Positions 34,182 through 42,347 of a stretch of DNA of 64,000 nt are shown piece by piece; the stretch's first letter is position 1; each line of letters starts with the position of its first letter. The stretch covers positions 1 to 64,000 of the forward strand of contig NZ_JADDXU010000015.1 in assembly GCF_015163075.1 (NCBI RefSeq). The letters run 5' to 3'. Position numbers and translations under genes: made by a program. The notes under the pieces are model-generated. The model saw nothing but the letters and a program-made list of their open reading frames with translations, did no database searches and was not told where the DNA came from. Origin of the DNA: Streptomyces justiciae. GTDB lineage: Bacteria; Actinomycetota; Actinomycetes; Streptomycetales; Streptomycetaceae.

Positions 34182-34341
34182 GACCACTCCCCACAAGCGG
34201 ATTCGGTCCATCGTGACGTCCGGAGCAAGTGCACCTGGGCCGGCACGTCGGCGACCGCACGGGTGGCTCCTGTCAGCCCATTGCAGCATCGGGCGGGCGG
34301 CGCCGCACCTCATGCCGCCTGGTTCGAGTGCCGTGCCGCGG

Positions 34342-35199
34342 CTACGTCTGGATGACGAGCCGGACCTGGTCGAACTTGCGTGCGGCGAGATCGTCGGCGC
34401 GGATGAGCCAGTAGAGCGTGCCTTCGTCGCCCCACATCATGTCCGCGTCATGGTCGCCGGCGAACTGCGCGAGCAGCACCCAACGTTCGGCTTCGTCGTC
34501 CAGCGGTGGGTCACCCCACTCGTGCCTCTCGGCGAGGGTTGCGTTCGCGACGTCGTACTCCACCGGGCCTTGCACGGGGCAGGCGTGGCCGCTGATCTGG
34601 TGCTCGACCCGGGTGCGCAAGCGCGCGAAGGCGCGGACGAACGCCGTGAGTTGGGCCGGAAGGTCGCGGCGGTGGCGCGGCCATGCACGTGTGTCGCCGA
34701 GCAGTGCCCGTCTGGCCTGTGGCAGCCACAGATCGGGTGCGCTCTGTTCGCTGTCCGCGGTGAGTTCCACACGCGGATACGGCTCCAGGGCGGATGGTGT
34801 GTCGGCCGGCAGGACGGGTGTGTTCTCCGGTACGTACAGCACCTGGGCGCCGGCCCAGGTCTCGGGGTCGTCGATGCATACGACGGTGTCGGCGTGTGGC
34901 TGACCGTCGAAGTGGAAGAAGAGGAGGGTCCCGTCCCGCGGGAACTCATCGCCGAGCCCTTCTCTGGGCAGAGCGGCACACCGTACCGACGCGATGAAGG
35001 CCAGGGGCCCGTGTTCGGGCCATTCGGGCCAGGCGGCCCCGACGGGCAGGTGCGGGGACCCGCCCAGAACGGCCGCGACGTGTCCGCCCGCGTCGGCGCG
35101 GCGCAGGCGAACACAGGGGCGCAGGAGCGATGTCCAGCGCTGAGCGAGATCGCCGGGAAGGTGCTCGTCGGCAAGGCGGGAGTAGGGCCCATCAGACAT
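34342..35199 (-). CDS. DUF1963 / YwqG-like protein
   Basis: 285-residue protein with the DUF1963 pattern: GGSPHLPVGAAWPEW near the N-terminus, TLLFFHFDG, WGDPPLDDEAERWVLLAQF and WGDEGTLYWLIRADDL near the C-terminus. The family occurs in bacteria and some eukaryotes; function unproven. The ATG at 35199 has AGGA eight bases upstream. It is probably monocistronic. Confidence 0.85.
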   Translation of the reverse strand: MSDGPYSRLADEHLPGDLAQRWTSLLRPCVRLRRADAGGHVAAVLGGSPHLPVGAAWPEWPEHGPLAFIASVRCAALPREGLGDEFPRDGTLLFFHFDGQPHADTVVCIDDPETWAGAQVLYVPENTPVLPADTPSALEPYPRVELTADSEQSAPDLWLPQARRALLGDTRAWPRHRRDLPAQLTAFVRAFARLRTRVEHQISGHACPVQGPVEYDVANATLAERHEWGDPPLDDEAERWVLLAQFAGDHDADMMWGDEGTLYWLIRADDLAARKFDQVRLVIQT

Positions 35200-35787
35200 G
35201 ACATGCATCCTGTCTGATCCCATCGGCACTGCCGTACTGCGGGTCGGCTCCGCTGTTCCGGTAGAAGTTCGCTTCACGAGGGATCTGGCGGGTTGGCCCG
35301 TCTGCCTCGTCCGTCATGAGGACAGGTTGTCAACAGGGAGAAAACCGTCCGCTGGGACCGCCCTCCAGGCGACTCAGGGCGAAGTCGATCTTCTGGATGC
35401 GGAACATCGCCACATCCACCCGGCCCAGATCCTCCCAGCCTCGCTCGACGTCCAACTACAGTCGTGCGGCCAGGACATCCAGGGAGGGCCGGGTTGCGCT
35501 TTCCGCCCTGGTACTGCGTCGCCGCTCCCACTCCGGCTCCGGCCCAGGAACCGCAACCTCCGCCATGGGTCCTCCCCGCACCTGATGTCCCGCTGCGACA
35601 CCTCACTCTAGAAGTGCGCCCATCGAGGGCAACGAGCAGTGTGGTCGGCAGGCCGCCAGCCCACCGCTGCCCGGCCTCCGTATGACCGGGAACGTGCGCG
35701 AGCAGCACCTCGACGCGATCCTGACCGCGTTGAGGTCGAGGCACCGACCCTGTGCGAAGAGGCGGATGGGGGCTGCCCGTCCCTCCC
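35200..35787. other. 588-base gap without a supportable gene
   Basis: Open frames exist on both strands, but their translations are Gly/Arg/Pro-rich with shadow-type composition and no recognisable domain. TAG and other A/T-containing triplets are commoner here than in flanking genes. A leftward frame containing LLVALDGRTSR is reminiscent of a DDE-transposase fragment but is too short and degenerate to call. It may hold the remains of a decayed element. Confidence 0.5.
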
Positions 35788-36603
35788 TCACGGCTGGACC
35801 GGCGGAGGCTGCGTCTCCCTCAAAGCGAACGCCGCCTCCGTCGTCCGGCACAATGCCTCCACCGCGTGCCGCAGCGAGCGCCATGACGCCAGGCCCAGCA
35901 GGACGCCGACCAGTGCGGCGGGCCACCACCACGCGCCGAGGACCGTGAACGCCGCGCTCCACACGAGGGCCTCGCAGGCCGCGTCGTAGGCGTCGCGGGC
36001 CTCGGCCAGGGCGGCGCGGGGCGGGTCCTGGGCGCCGAGGAGGAGGGCGGTCCAGCCGGTGACGAGGTCGCCGCCCTGCTGTCTGATCTTTTCCTCGGTG
36101 CGGTGGAACCGGTCGCCCGACCAGGTGGGGGACTCGGGCCGCTCGCTCTCGAGGGCGCCGGCCCTGCGCACGTCGAGCCGGGCGGCCCGCAGGGGGTTGC
36201 CGTCGGCATTCGCCCGTAGGGATCTCCTGGCCAACTCGTCCGGTTCCACCCAGCGGTGTTGCCGCCATCTGGTCACGAGATCGCCCACCGGCATCAGCCA
36301 CCACGGCCACGCCCCGGCGGCCAACGCCCCTATCCCGGATGCGAGATAGGGCACCGCGAACGCCGCCGCCACCACCGGCACCGCGAAGAGCACGAGCGAG
36401 GCGACGGTGTCCGCGGACAGACCGCCGCCCGTCCGCAGCGCGTCGGCGATCTTCTCCCGTGCGAGGGACAAGTCGTTCCAGTGGGCGTGACCCAGCTCGC
36501 CGCCGCCGACGACCGCGACCACGAAGAACAGCACGGCGGGCAGCAGCCGCCGCAGGAACCAGCCGTCGGGTATGCGCTTCTGCAGCTCGATGAGAAGCCC
36601 CAC
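35788..36603 (-). CDS. Four-helix membrane protein of the CHAT/kinase locus
   Basis: 271 residues; no family recognised. The N-terminal amphipathic segment (GLLIELQKRIPDGWFLRRLL) leads into TM1 (AVLFFVVAVVGG). TM2 lies near ADTVASLVLFAVPVVAAAFAVPYLASGIGALAAG, a charged cytoplasmic middle of about 110 residues follows, then a C-terminal hairpin (AAFTVLGAWWWPAALVGVLLGLASW) and a short tail. The GTG at 36603 follows the upstream gene's stop by four bases, so the two are co-translated. It could anchor or sense for the adjacent cytoplasmic CHAT and kinase proteins. Function unknown. Confidence 0.68.
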   Translation of the reverse strand: MGLLIELQKRIPDGWFLRRLLPAVLFFVVAVVGGGELGHAHWNDLSLAREKIADALRTGGGLSADTVASLVLFAVPVVAAAFAVPYLASGIGALAAGAWPWWLMPVGDLVTRWRQHRWVEPDELARRSLRANADGNPLRAARLDVRRAGALESERPESPTWSGDRFHRTEEKIRQQGGDLVTGWTALLLGAQDPPRAALAEARDAYDAACEALVWSAAFTVLGAWWWPAALVGVLLGLASWRSLRHAVEALCRTTEAAFALRETQPPPVQP

Positions 36604-36607
36604 GCCG

Positions 36608-36997
36608 TCAGCCGCCCACCGGACGCATCTCGGAGCCGCCCAGCGCACAGGTCGGTGTCGGGGTCGCGGCCCCGTTGCGCAACTCGACGCGGCCACAACG
36701 GTTCTGCTTGGGACAGACCCAGCCGGACGCCCGCGGTATCCGGCGGCCGGGCCAGTCGCCCACACCCATCACCGCGGGCAGCCCCAGCCCGTTGGGGACT
36801 CCGCCCGCCTCGACGGCCGCGTGCAGCTCGCGTACGGCGTTCCGCCACGCCTCGCCGGCCGGGTCCGCGTCCCGTACGACCGGGAACGCCGACTCCCAGA
36901 CGGCGTCAGGGATCAGTGGTCGCAGCTCCTCCGCGTGACGGCACAGGTACTCCACCGCATCCTCGTACACCTTGCGCGCGTTCGCCCCGTCCCCCAC
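36608..36997 (-). CDS. Small Cys-rich protein divergent from the CHAT gene
   Basis: About 129 residues; family not recognised. The N-terminal helical part (ARKVYEDAVEYLCRHAEELRPLIPDAVWES) is followed by a C-terminal cysteine cluster of form CPKxxCGR...C, plausibly a zinc knuckle. The start is uncertain: the GTG near 36997 has AGGGAGG five bases upstream, but coding could extend to the IDRYISLTASQKAVV segment, in which case it would overlap the divergent promoter. It pairs with the membrane protein gene downstream and is divergent from the CHAT gene by about 67 bases, implying shared control. Confidence 0.62.
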   Translation of the reverse strand: MGDGANARKVYEDAVEYLCRHAEELRPLIPDAVWESAFPVVRDADPAGEAWRNAVRELHAAVEAGGVPNGLGLPAVMGVGDWPGRRIPRASGWVCPKQNRCGRVELRNGAATPTPTCALGGSEMRPVGG

Positions 36998-37050
36998 GGC
37001 GGCCTCCCTCAACGTACCGAGAACCACTGCCTTCTGACTTGCGGTCAGAC

Positions 37051-37056
37051 TAATGT
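37051..37056 (+). promoter_or_regulatory. Candidate -10 box of a leaderless CHAT-gene promoter
   Basis: TAATGT stands 8 bases before the ATG at 37065 in an otherwise GC-rich spacer, and no Shine-Dalgarno precedes the ATG. This is the geometry of a leaderless transcript starting at the ATG. No good -35 is evident. Confidence 0.5.
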
Positions 37057-37064
37057 AACGATCT

Positions 37065-40000
37065 ATGACCGAGCTTCGCGGCCGCGTGGTCGCCCGCCTC
37101 GTCACGGCTCAGAACACCCGCGATCCCGCGCCGTTGAGAGATCCGGAGGCGGTGGCCGACGCGCTCGCCCTGCTCCGGCAGGCCGCGCACGCGCCGGAGG
37201 CGCCGGTCGACCTGGAGGCGGTCGTCCAGGTCTTCTGGACCTTCTGGTTCCGGCACCTGGGCGACGACGATCCCGAGGCGGAGCAGAACCTGTCCGTCAT
37301 CGTCGGCACCTTCGTGCACCTGTGCCCACGACTGCCTCCGGAAGCCGGGCTCCCGCAGGTCCTCGTGGAGCGGTTCGATCCCGCCGACCCGTCCAACGAG
37401 GCGAGCTTCGCCTACCTGGTGAGCAGGGCGCACACCGACGCCGCGGTCACCGGCCCGCAAGAGGAGCGGCCCGCCGCACTCGCAGCCGCGATCGCCTGGT
37501 CGGAATCGGCGTTCGAGTCCGTGCTCGACGAAGACCACGCCGGATTCCTGGAGTTGACGGTCCACGCCCTCGAACTCCACGTCGAGCGTTTCAAGCTCAT
37601 GGTGGCCCCGGACGCGCTGCTGGTGGCCGTGCGCTACGCCCGTGCGGTGTGCGCGCGGCTGAGTGCCGTCGCCCCCTCCGCCCTCGACCCCGCTCTCGTG
37701 CAGGCCGCCGCCGCGCCCGCCCTGCGCACCCTGGTCGACACCTGCCGGCTGCTTGGCACGCCCCCGCTCACCGTCGTCGAAGAGCTGATCGCGGCGGTCC
37801 CGCAGGGCGCCCTCCTGCCGGAGACCGCCGAAGGGCTGGACCAGCTGCGCCACCTCCACACCCTGCCGGTCACCTGGCCCGGCGAGTTCGACCTGCGAGT
37901 GGGCTCGGCCATCGCCGACGCCGGCATCGCCGAGGACGACCCGGGCCGCGTCGCCTGCGCCGTACGACGGCTGCGCGCGTCCCTGGCCGCCACACCCACC
38001 GTGCACCCCGCGCACCCCCAGGTCGTCACCGCCCTCGGCCAGGCCCTCGCAGCCCTCGCGGCAGCGCGCGAGGACGGCGCGTCGGCCGTGGAGGCGGCTG
38101 AACTCCTCGCCTCCGTCGGCGCCTTGGACGACCGGCACCGGGACATGATCGACGCCTACCGGCAGTTGCAGGATCTGAGCGTCGACACCGTCACCCCCGA
38201 GGACCTGGAGCGGATGCTGCCGCTCCTGGACGGCCTCGACCTCAGTGACGAGCAGCGGGAGATGTTCGCCGCCTTCCGGGAGTTGCAGGAGGCGAGCCGG
38301 AGCGACGACCCGGCCGACCTGGAGCGGGTCGCCCCCCTCATCCGGCGTCTGGCCGAGCGGGCCCGGGAGCAGGCCCTGCTCGACGGCGCCCCCGTCGACA
38401 TCGACATCGAACTGGCCTTCCTCTCCACCGGGTTCGAGCCCGACGACAGCGGCGACGAGCACATCGCCCGCTACCGCACCGCCCTCGCCGCCCTCCCCGC
38501 CGACCAGCCGCACCGGCACGCCTACGTCGCCGTCCTGGCCGCCCTCACCGGAATGCGGGCCGAGGCACTGCGCGACAGCGCGCCCGCGCGGGCCGGGCTG
38601 TTCGAGGCCGAGTGCCGGGAGCTGACCGAGGAGGCGCTGGCCGCCGCCCCGGCCGGGTCCCCCGTCTCGGAGCTGCTGCGGCAGGGCCTGTTCGAGGTCG
38701 CGCTGCCCGTCGCCGTGGCCTCGACCGAGACCGGGGGCGTGCCGGACGGTGAACTGGGCCGCATGGTCGAGGTGTTGACCCGCATGGGCGGTGTCCGGCT
38801 GGAGGACTCCGAGACCCTCGACGCCGACATCGCGACCATCCGGGAGCTCCGTGACCTCACGCCCGAGGGCGACGAGATACGCCCCTATCTCTCCGCCGCG
38901 CTCGGCAGCGCCCTGTCGGCGCAGACTGCCCAGGCACCGGACTACGCCGTCCTCGAAGAGGTCGTGGAGCTACTGCGCGAGAGCCGCGAGCAGGGGGTCG
39001 ACCTCCCCGGCGACTTCGACCGGATGCTCGCGGACGCCCTGACGGTCCTGTCGTTCCGCGGCTTCGACGCGGAGGGCGCCCGGGAAGCGGCGGCCCTGAT
39101 CGCCTCGGCGCCGGGCGGACTCCTCATGCCGGAGATCGAGGGGGAGCTGCGGCCCGGCGACCCGATGGTGACCGAGACCGACAGGGCGGTGCTGGCGGCC
39201 CGCACCGAGTTCCACAACGCCCTGCAGAACTACATCTTCGGCCATGAACCCGCCCAACTGGAGCGGGCCATGCAGATCGCCCGCCGGATGCGAGACGTCA
39301 TCGAGGCCGCGCCCGTCACCGCCGAGCGGCCCTGGTACGACCTGATGGGCGACGTCTACGTCAACCTCGCCGACACCGTGGGACCGGCGGGCGGCCGCCG
39401 CCCCGACCTCGACGACGCCGTGGTCGAGGAGTGCCGGGCGACCTTCGCGAGGTGCGGCCCGGGACACCCGATGCGCGTGATGGCCGCCTCGACCCTCGCC
39501 CGGGCGCTCGCGCAGCGTGCCGTCGTGCTCCGGGCCACCGAACCGGCGCGTGCGCAGGAGCTGTTCGCGGAAGCGGACGAGGTGACCCGGTCGCTCTCGG
39601 CGGAGGAACTGCCGCAGGGCGCGCCGTTCGACCTGGCCGGCGTGATGAGGTCGGCCCTCGACTTCTTCGTCCGGGGTCGCCTCCCGGACCCGACCCCCGG
39701 CGAGGACGGCACTCCGCAGGACCTCCTCGCCGCCCGCCTCGCGCCCGTCCTGGGCCGTTTCGACGGCACCGCCGGACCCGAGGTGCTGCGTGGTGGCGCC
39801 GTCCCGGTGTGGCTGCGGGCGCACGGCGAGATCGGCGCCGCGGCCGGCGCGCTGGGCCGGCAGGAGATCGGCCCGGCCCTGGACCATCTCGAAGAGGCCA
39901 TCGAGGCCATGGCCGGCCTCACCGACCGGGGCGCCGACCAGACCTCGGCCGAGCACGGTCTGTCGTCGTTCGAGGGCGACATCAGGACGATCGTCGAGCT

Positions 40001-41519
40001 GATCCTCTGCAATGTCGAACTGCGTGATGTCGCCCCCCGCCTCCCGGAATATCTGAAGGCTGCGCAGGAGTCGGTACGGGAACTGGAAGCGGGGCGGGTC
40101 CCGCCCGAACTCCCCACCATCGACCGCAGTTTCGCGGGCCGCGACGTCGACCGCGCCGCCGAACTCCTGGAGCGGGGCCGCGGGTTGCTGCTGACCCGGC
40201 GCATCGAGGCCCGCGCCGACCTCGGCGAGCTGCGCACCCAACACCCCGAGCTGGCCGACGAGTTCGAGCGGCTGACGGAACAGATCGAGGCCCGGCCGCA
40301 GACGTCCGCGCCCGGTGACGCCGAGTGGTCCAGGCTGGCGCGCCTGCGCGCCTCCCGCGCGCTCGACGACCTTGTCCGGGACATCCGCGCCCGGCCCGGC
40401 TTCGAAGGCTTCCTGCGGCCGCTCACCGCCCGGGAGTTGAAGGAGCTCGCCGCCGACGGGCCGGTGGTCGTCCTCAACCACGGCGGCAAGCGCTACTGCC
40501 ACGCCCTGGTCGTCACCGACCGCACGATCACCACCCTGCCCCTCGAGGTCACGGCCGAGGAAGCCGCCGACATGTCGCGGTGGCTGCGGGAAGCGGTCGA
40601 CGCCATCAACACGCAGGGCGGGTCGCGACCCTCCCCGCTCCAGCTTGTCGCCGCCGGGAACACGGTCCGCCAGACGCTGGACTGGACCTGGCACAAGATC
40701 GTGCGACCGGTGCTGGAGGCGGTCGGCTGCGCGGACGCCGTCCCCGCCGATGCCGAATGGCCGCGCATCTGGTGGGTGCCGACAGGAGCCTTCGGCGCCC
40801 TGCCGCTGCACGCGGCCGAATGCCGGTCGCCCGACTGCGCGCCCGACGGCTGCGGCGCCGCGCTCGACGCCGTGGTGTCGTCCTACGTACCGGGTCTGCA
40901 GACCCTGGCGTACGCCCGGGCCCGCGCGCGGCAGCGCGGCACCGCCGAGCACGGCCGGGCCCTGCTGGTCGCCGCGGCCGAGGACGACCTGCCCGGGGTC
41001 GCGGGCGCCGCCGACTACGCCGCCGGACTCCTCGGCGCGCACCGGACGCTGATCGGCCCGGAAGCCACCCGGGACGTCGTGCTCAGCGCGCTGCACGAGG
41101 CCTCCTGGGCGCACTTCGGCTGCCACGCGGCGACGGACCCCTCGGAGCCCTCGGGCGCCCTGCTCCACCTGCCCAGCGGCGAGCAGGTCTCGGTCCGGGA
41201 GATCTGTCAGGTCCGCCCGCGCGCGGCCCAACTCGCGTTCCTGGCGGCCTGCGGCACCGCACGCACCACCGAGCACCTCTCGGACGAGGCTATCCACATC
41301 ACGAGTTCGTTCCTGCTCGCCGGTTTCCCCACCGCGGTCGGCACCCTGTGGAAGATCGACAGCACCCACGCGGACCAGGTGACCCGCGACTTCTACCGCC
41401 GTACGACGGCCCCCGGCACCCCTGGCCCCGCCCGCGCCCTGCACGACACGATCCGCGAACTGCGCGCCCGCGTTCCGCACCCGCACATCTGGGCCGCGTA
41501 CGTCCACGCGGGACCCTAG
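37065..41519 (+). CDS. CHAT-domain caspase-like protease with long helical repeat region
   Basis: 1484 residues. Residues 1 to about 1100 are a long array of helical, TPR-like repeats rich in Ala/Leu/Glu (for example LERMLPLLDGLDLSDEQREMFAAFRELQ). The C-terminal CHAT domain (about 1150-1484) shows the clan-CD dyad: His1354 in WAHFGCHA and Cys1396 in LAFLAACGTART, followed by the typical SFLLAGFPTAVGTLWKIDS. CHAT proteases cleave protein partners when a sensor is triggered and occur in bacterial immunity and cell-death systems. It heads a rightward gene set with a kinase-propeller protein and is divergent from the membrane and Cys-rich pair. The target is unknown. Confidence 0.9.
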   Translation: MTELRGRVVARLVTAQNTRDPAPLRDPEAVADALALLRQAAHAPEAPVDLEAVVQVFWTFWFRHLGDDDPEAEQNLSVIVGTFVHLCPRLPPEAGLPQVLVERFDPADPSNEASFAYLVSRAHTDAAVTGPQEERPAALAAAIAWSESAFESVLDEDHAGFLELTVHALELHVERFKLMVAPDALLVAVRYARAVCARLSAVAPSALDPALVQAAAAPALRTLVDTCRLLGTPPLTVVEELIAAVPQGALLPETAEGLDQLRHLHTLPVTWPGEFDLRVGSAIADAGIAEDDPGRVACAVRRLRASLAATPTVHPAHPQVVTALGQALAALAAAREDGASAVEAAELLASVGALDDRHRDMIDAYRQLQDLSVDTVTPEDLERMLPLLDGLDLSDEQREMFAAFRELQEASRSDDPADLERVAPLIRRLAERAREQALLDGAPVDIDIELAFLSTGFEPDDSGDEHIARYRTALAALPADQPHRHAYVAVLAALTGMRAEALRDSAPARAGLFEAECRELTEEALAAAPAGSPVSELLRQGLFEVALPVAVASTETGGVPDGELGRMVEVLTRMGGVRLEDSETLDADIATIRELRDLTPEGDEIRPYLSAALGSALSAQTAQAPDYAVLEEVVELLRESREQGVDLPGDFDRMLADALTVLSFRGFDAEGAREAAALIASAPGGLLMPEIEGELRPGDPMVTETDRAVLAARTEFHNALQNYIFGHEPAQLERAMQIARRMRDVIEAAPVTAERPWYDLMGDVYVNLADTVGPAGGRRPDLDDAVVEECRATFARCGPGHPMRVMAASTLARALAQRAVVLRATEPARAQELFAEADEVTRSLSAEELPQGAPFDLAGVMRSALDFFVRGRLPDPTPGEDGTPQDLLAARLAPVLGRFDGTAGPEVLRGGAVPVWLRAHGEIGAAAGALGRQEIGPALDHLEEAIEAMAGLTDRGADQTSAEHGLSSFEGDIRTIVELILCNVELRDVAPRLPEYLKAAQESVRELEAGRVPPELPTIDRSFAGRDVDRAAELLERGRGLLLTRRIEARADLGELRTQHPELADEFERLTEQIEARPQTSAPGDAEWSRLARLRASRALDDLVRDIRARPGFEGFLRPLTARELKELAADGPVVVLNHGGKRYCHALVVTDRTITTLPLEVTAEEAADMSRWLREAVDAINTQGGSRPSPLQLVAAGNTVRQTLDWTWHKIVRPVLEAVGCADAVPADAEWPRIWWVPTGAFGALPLHAAECRSPDCAPDGCGAALDAVVSSYVPGLQTLAYARARARQRGTAEHGRALLVAAAEDDLPGVAGAADYAAGLLGAHRTLIGPEATRDVVLSALHEASWAHFGCHAATDPSEPSGALLHLPSGEQVSVREICQVRPRAAQLAFLAACGTARTTEHLSDEAIHITSSFLLAGFPTAVGTLWKIDSTHADQVTRDFYRRTTAPGTPGPARALHDTIRELRARVPHPHIWAAYVHAGP

Positions 41520-41679
41520 CGGCCCGTCCTGGGACCGTCGGCTCCTCCTCGCCGTGCATGTGCCCCACTCCCGGTCCTGTGACCAGGCACCGCTCAACTC
41601 CCTTCGCCCGCCCGTCCCATGGCTCACAACGGGTCGTGATCGCTAGGCTGGGAAGGTCGAGGCCTGGGAGGATCCGGCA

Positions 41680-42342
41680 GTGTCGCTGAGCTACTACGTG
41701 TACATCTCCGACAGCAAGGTCGACATGCTGTTGCCGCAGATCGACCCCGGGTTCGGGGCCAAGCGGCAGACGGAGGTGGGCGTGAACCTCTCCGTGCTGT
41801 CGGCGAAGCGCACCACCGAAGCCCCGCCGACCGACCGGATCACCCGTCTCCAAACGGTCGTCCGGTACCTCCACGACCACGGCGACCTCGGCACGGTGGA
41901 CAACCCGGGCCAGTACTTCTGGGGCTCGCTGCCGATGCGCTGGGGCGCGTTCCGCGACGACCCCGCGTCCTCGCTGGTGTTCTTCGGCGGGCGCACCGAG
42001 AGCACTGTCCTCGCCCTGGGCGGCTCGTACCGGCACGTGTACGACTACGTGCCGGACGCCGAGGCGCACGGCGTGGGGCGCTCGATGATGTCCTCCATGC
42101 TCGACGGTCTCGGGATCACCTCCGACCTGGAGGACGAGTACGTCGCCGACGCGGTGGACGGCGACCTCGATCGCGTCGACCGCATGGCACTGGGCCGCGT
42201 TGAGCAGGTCGTCGCGCGACTGCGCTGGCCGACCCAGCACGTCGAGTTCGTGGCGAAGCGGCTGCTGCACGGCGAGAGCCCGGACGGCACCGGCAGGTCG
42301 GTGCTGCTGGGAACACCCCTGTACGCCGCCGTGGTGGACTGA
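41680..42342 (+). CDS. DUF7019-like protein between CHAT and kinase genes
   Basis: 220 residues starting VSLSYYVYISDSKVDMLLPQI, a pattern I recognise from a Streptomyces family of unknown function. The middle has GQYFWGSLPMRWGAF and LVFFGGRTESTVLALGGSYRHVYDY; the end is AKRLLHGES...VLLGTPLYAAVVD. The structure suggests an alpha/beta domain that may bind a small molecule or partner. GTG at 41680 with GGGAGG upstream. It precedes the kinase gene by five bases, so it is almost certainly co-expressed and may be a substrate or adaptor. Confidence 0.72.
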   Translation: MSLSYYVYISDSKVDMLLPQIDPGFGAKRQTEVGVNLSVLSAKRTTEAPPTDRITRLQTVVRYLHDHGDLGTVDNPGQYFWGSLPMRWGAFRDDPASSLVFFGGRTESTVLALGGSYRHVYDYVPDAEAHGVGRSMMSSMLDGLGITSDLEDEYVADAVDGDLDRVDRMALGRVEQVVARLRWPTQHVEFVAKRLLHGESPDGTGRSVLLGTPLYAAVVD

Positions 42343-42347
42343 CGCCG

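Noticed and set aside
35274..35744. Possible transposase fragment (LLVALDGRTSR)
   Set aside because: Only about 10 residues resemble a DDE enzyme, no terminal inverted repeats or target duplication are visible, and the frame composition looks like shadow. Kept only as a described gap.
38970..41627. Leftward open frame of 885 codons opposite the CHAT gene
   Set aside because: Antisense shadow of the CHAT coding frame; Gly/Arg-rich without recognisable domains.
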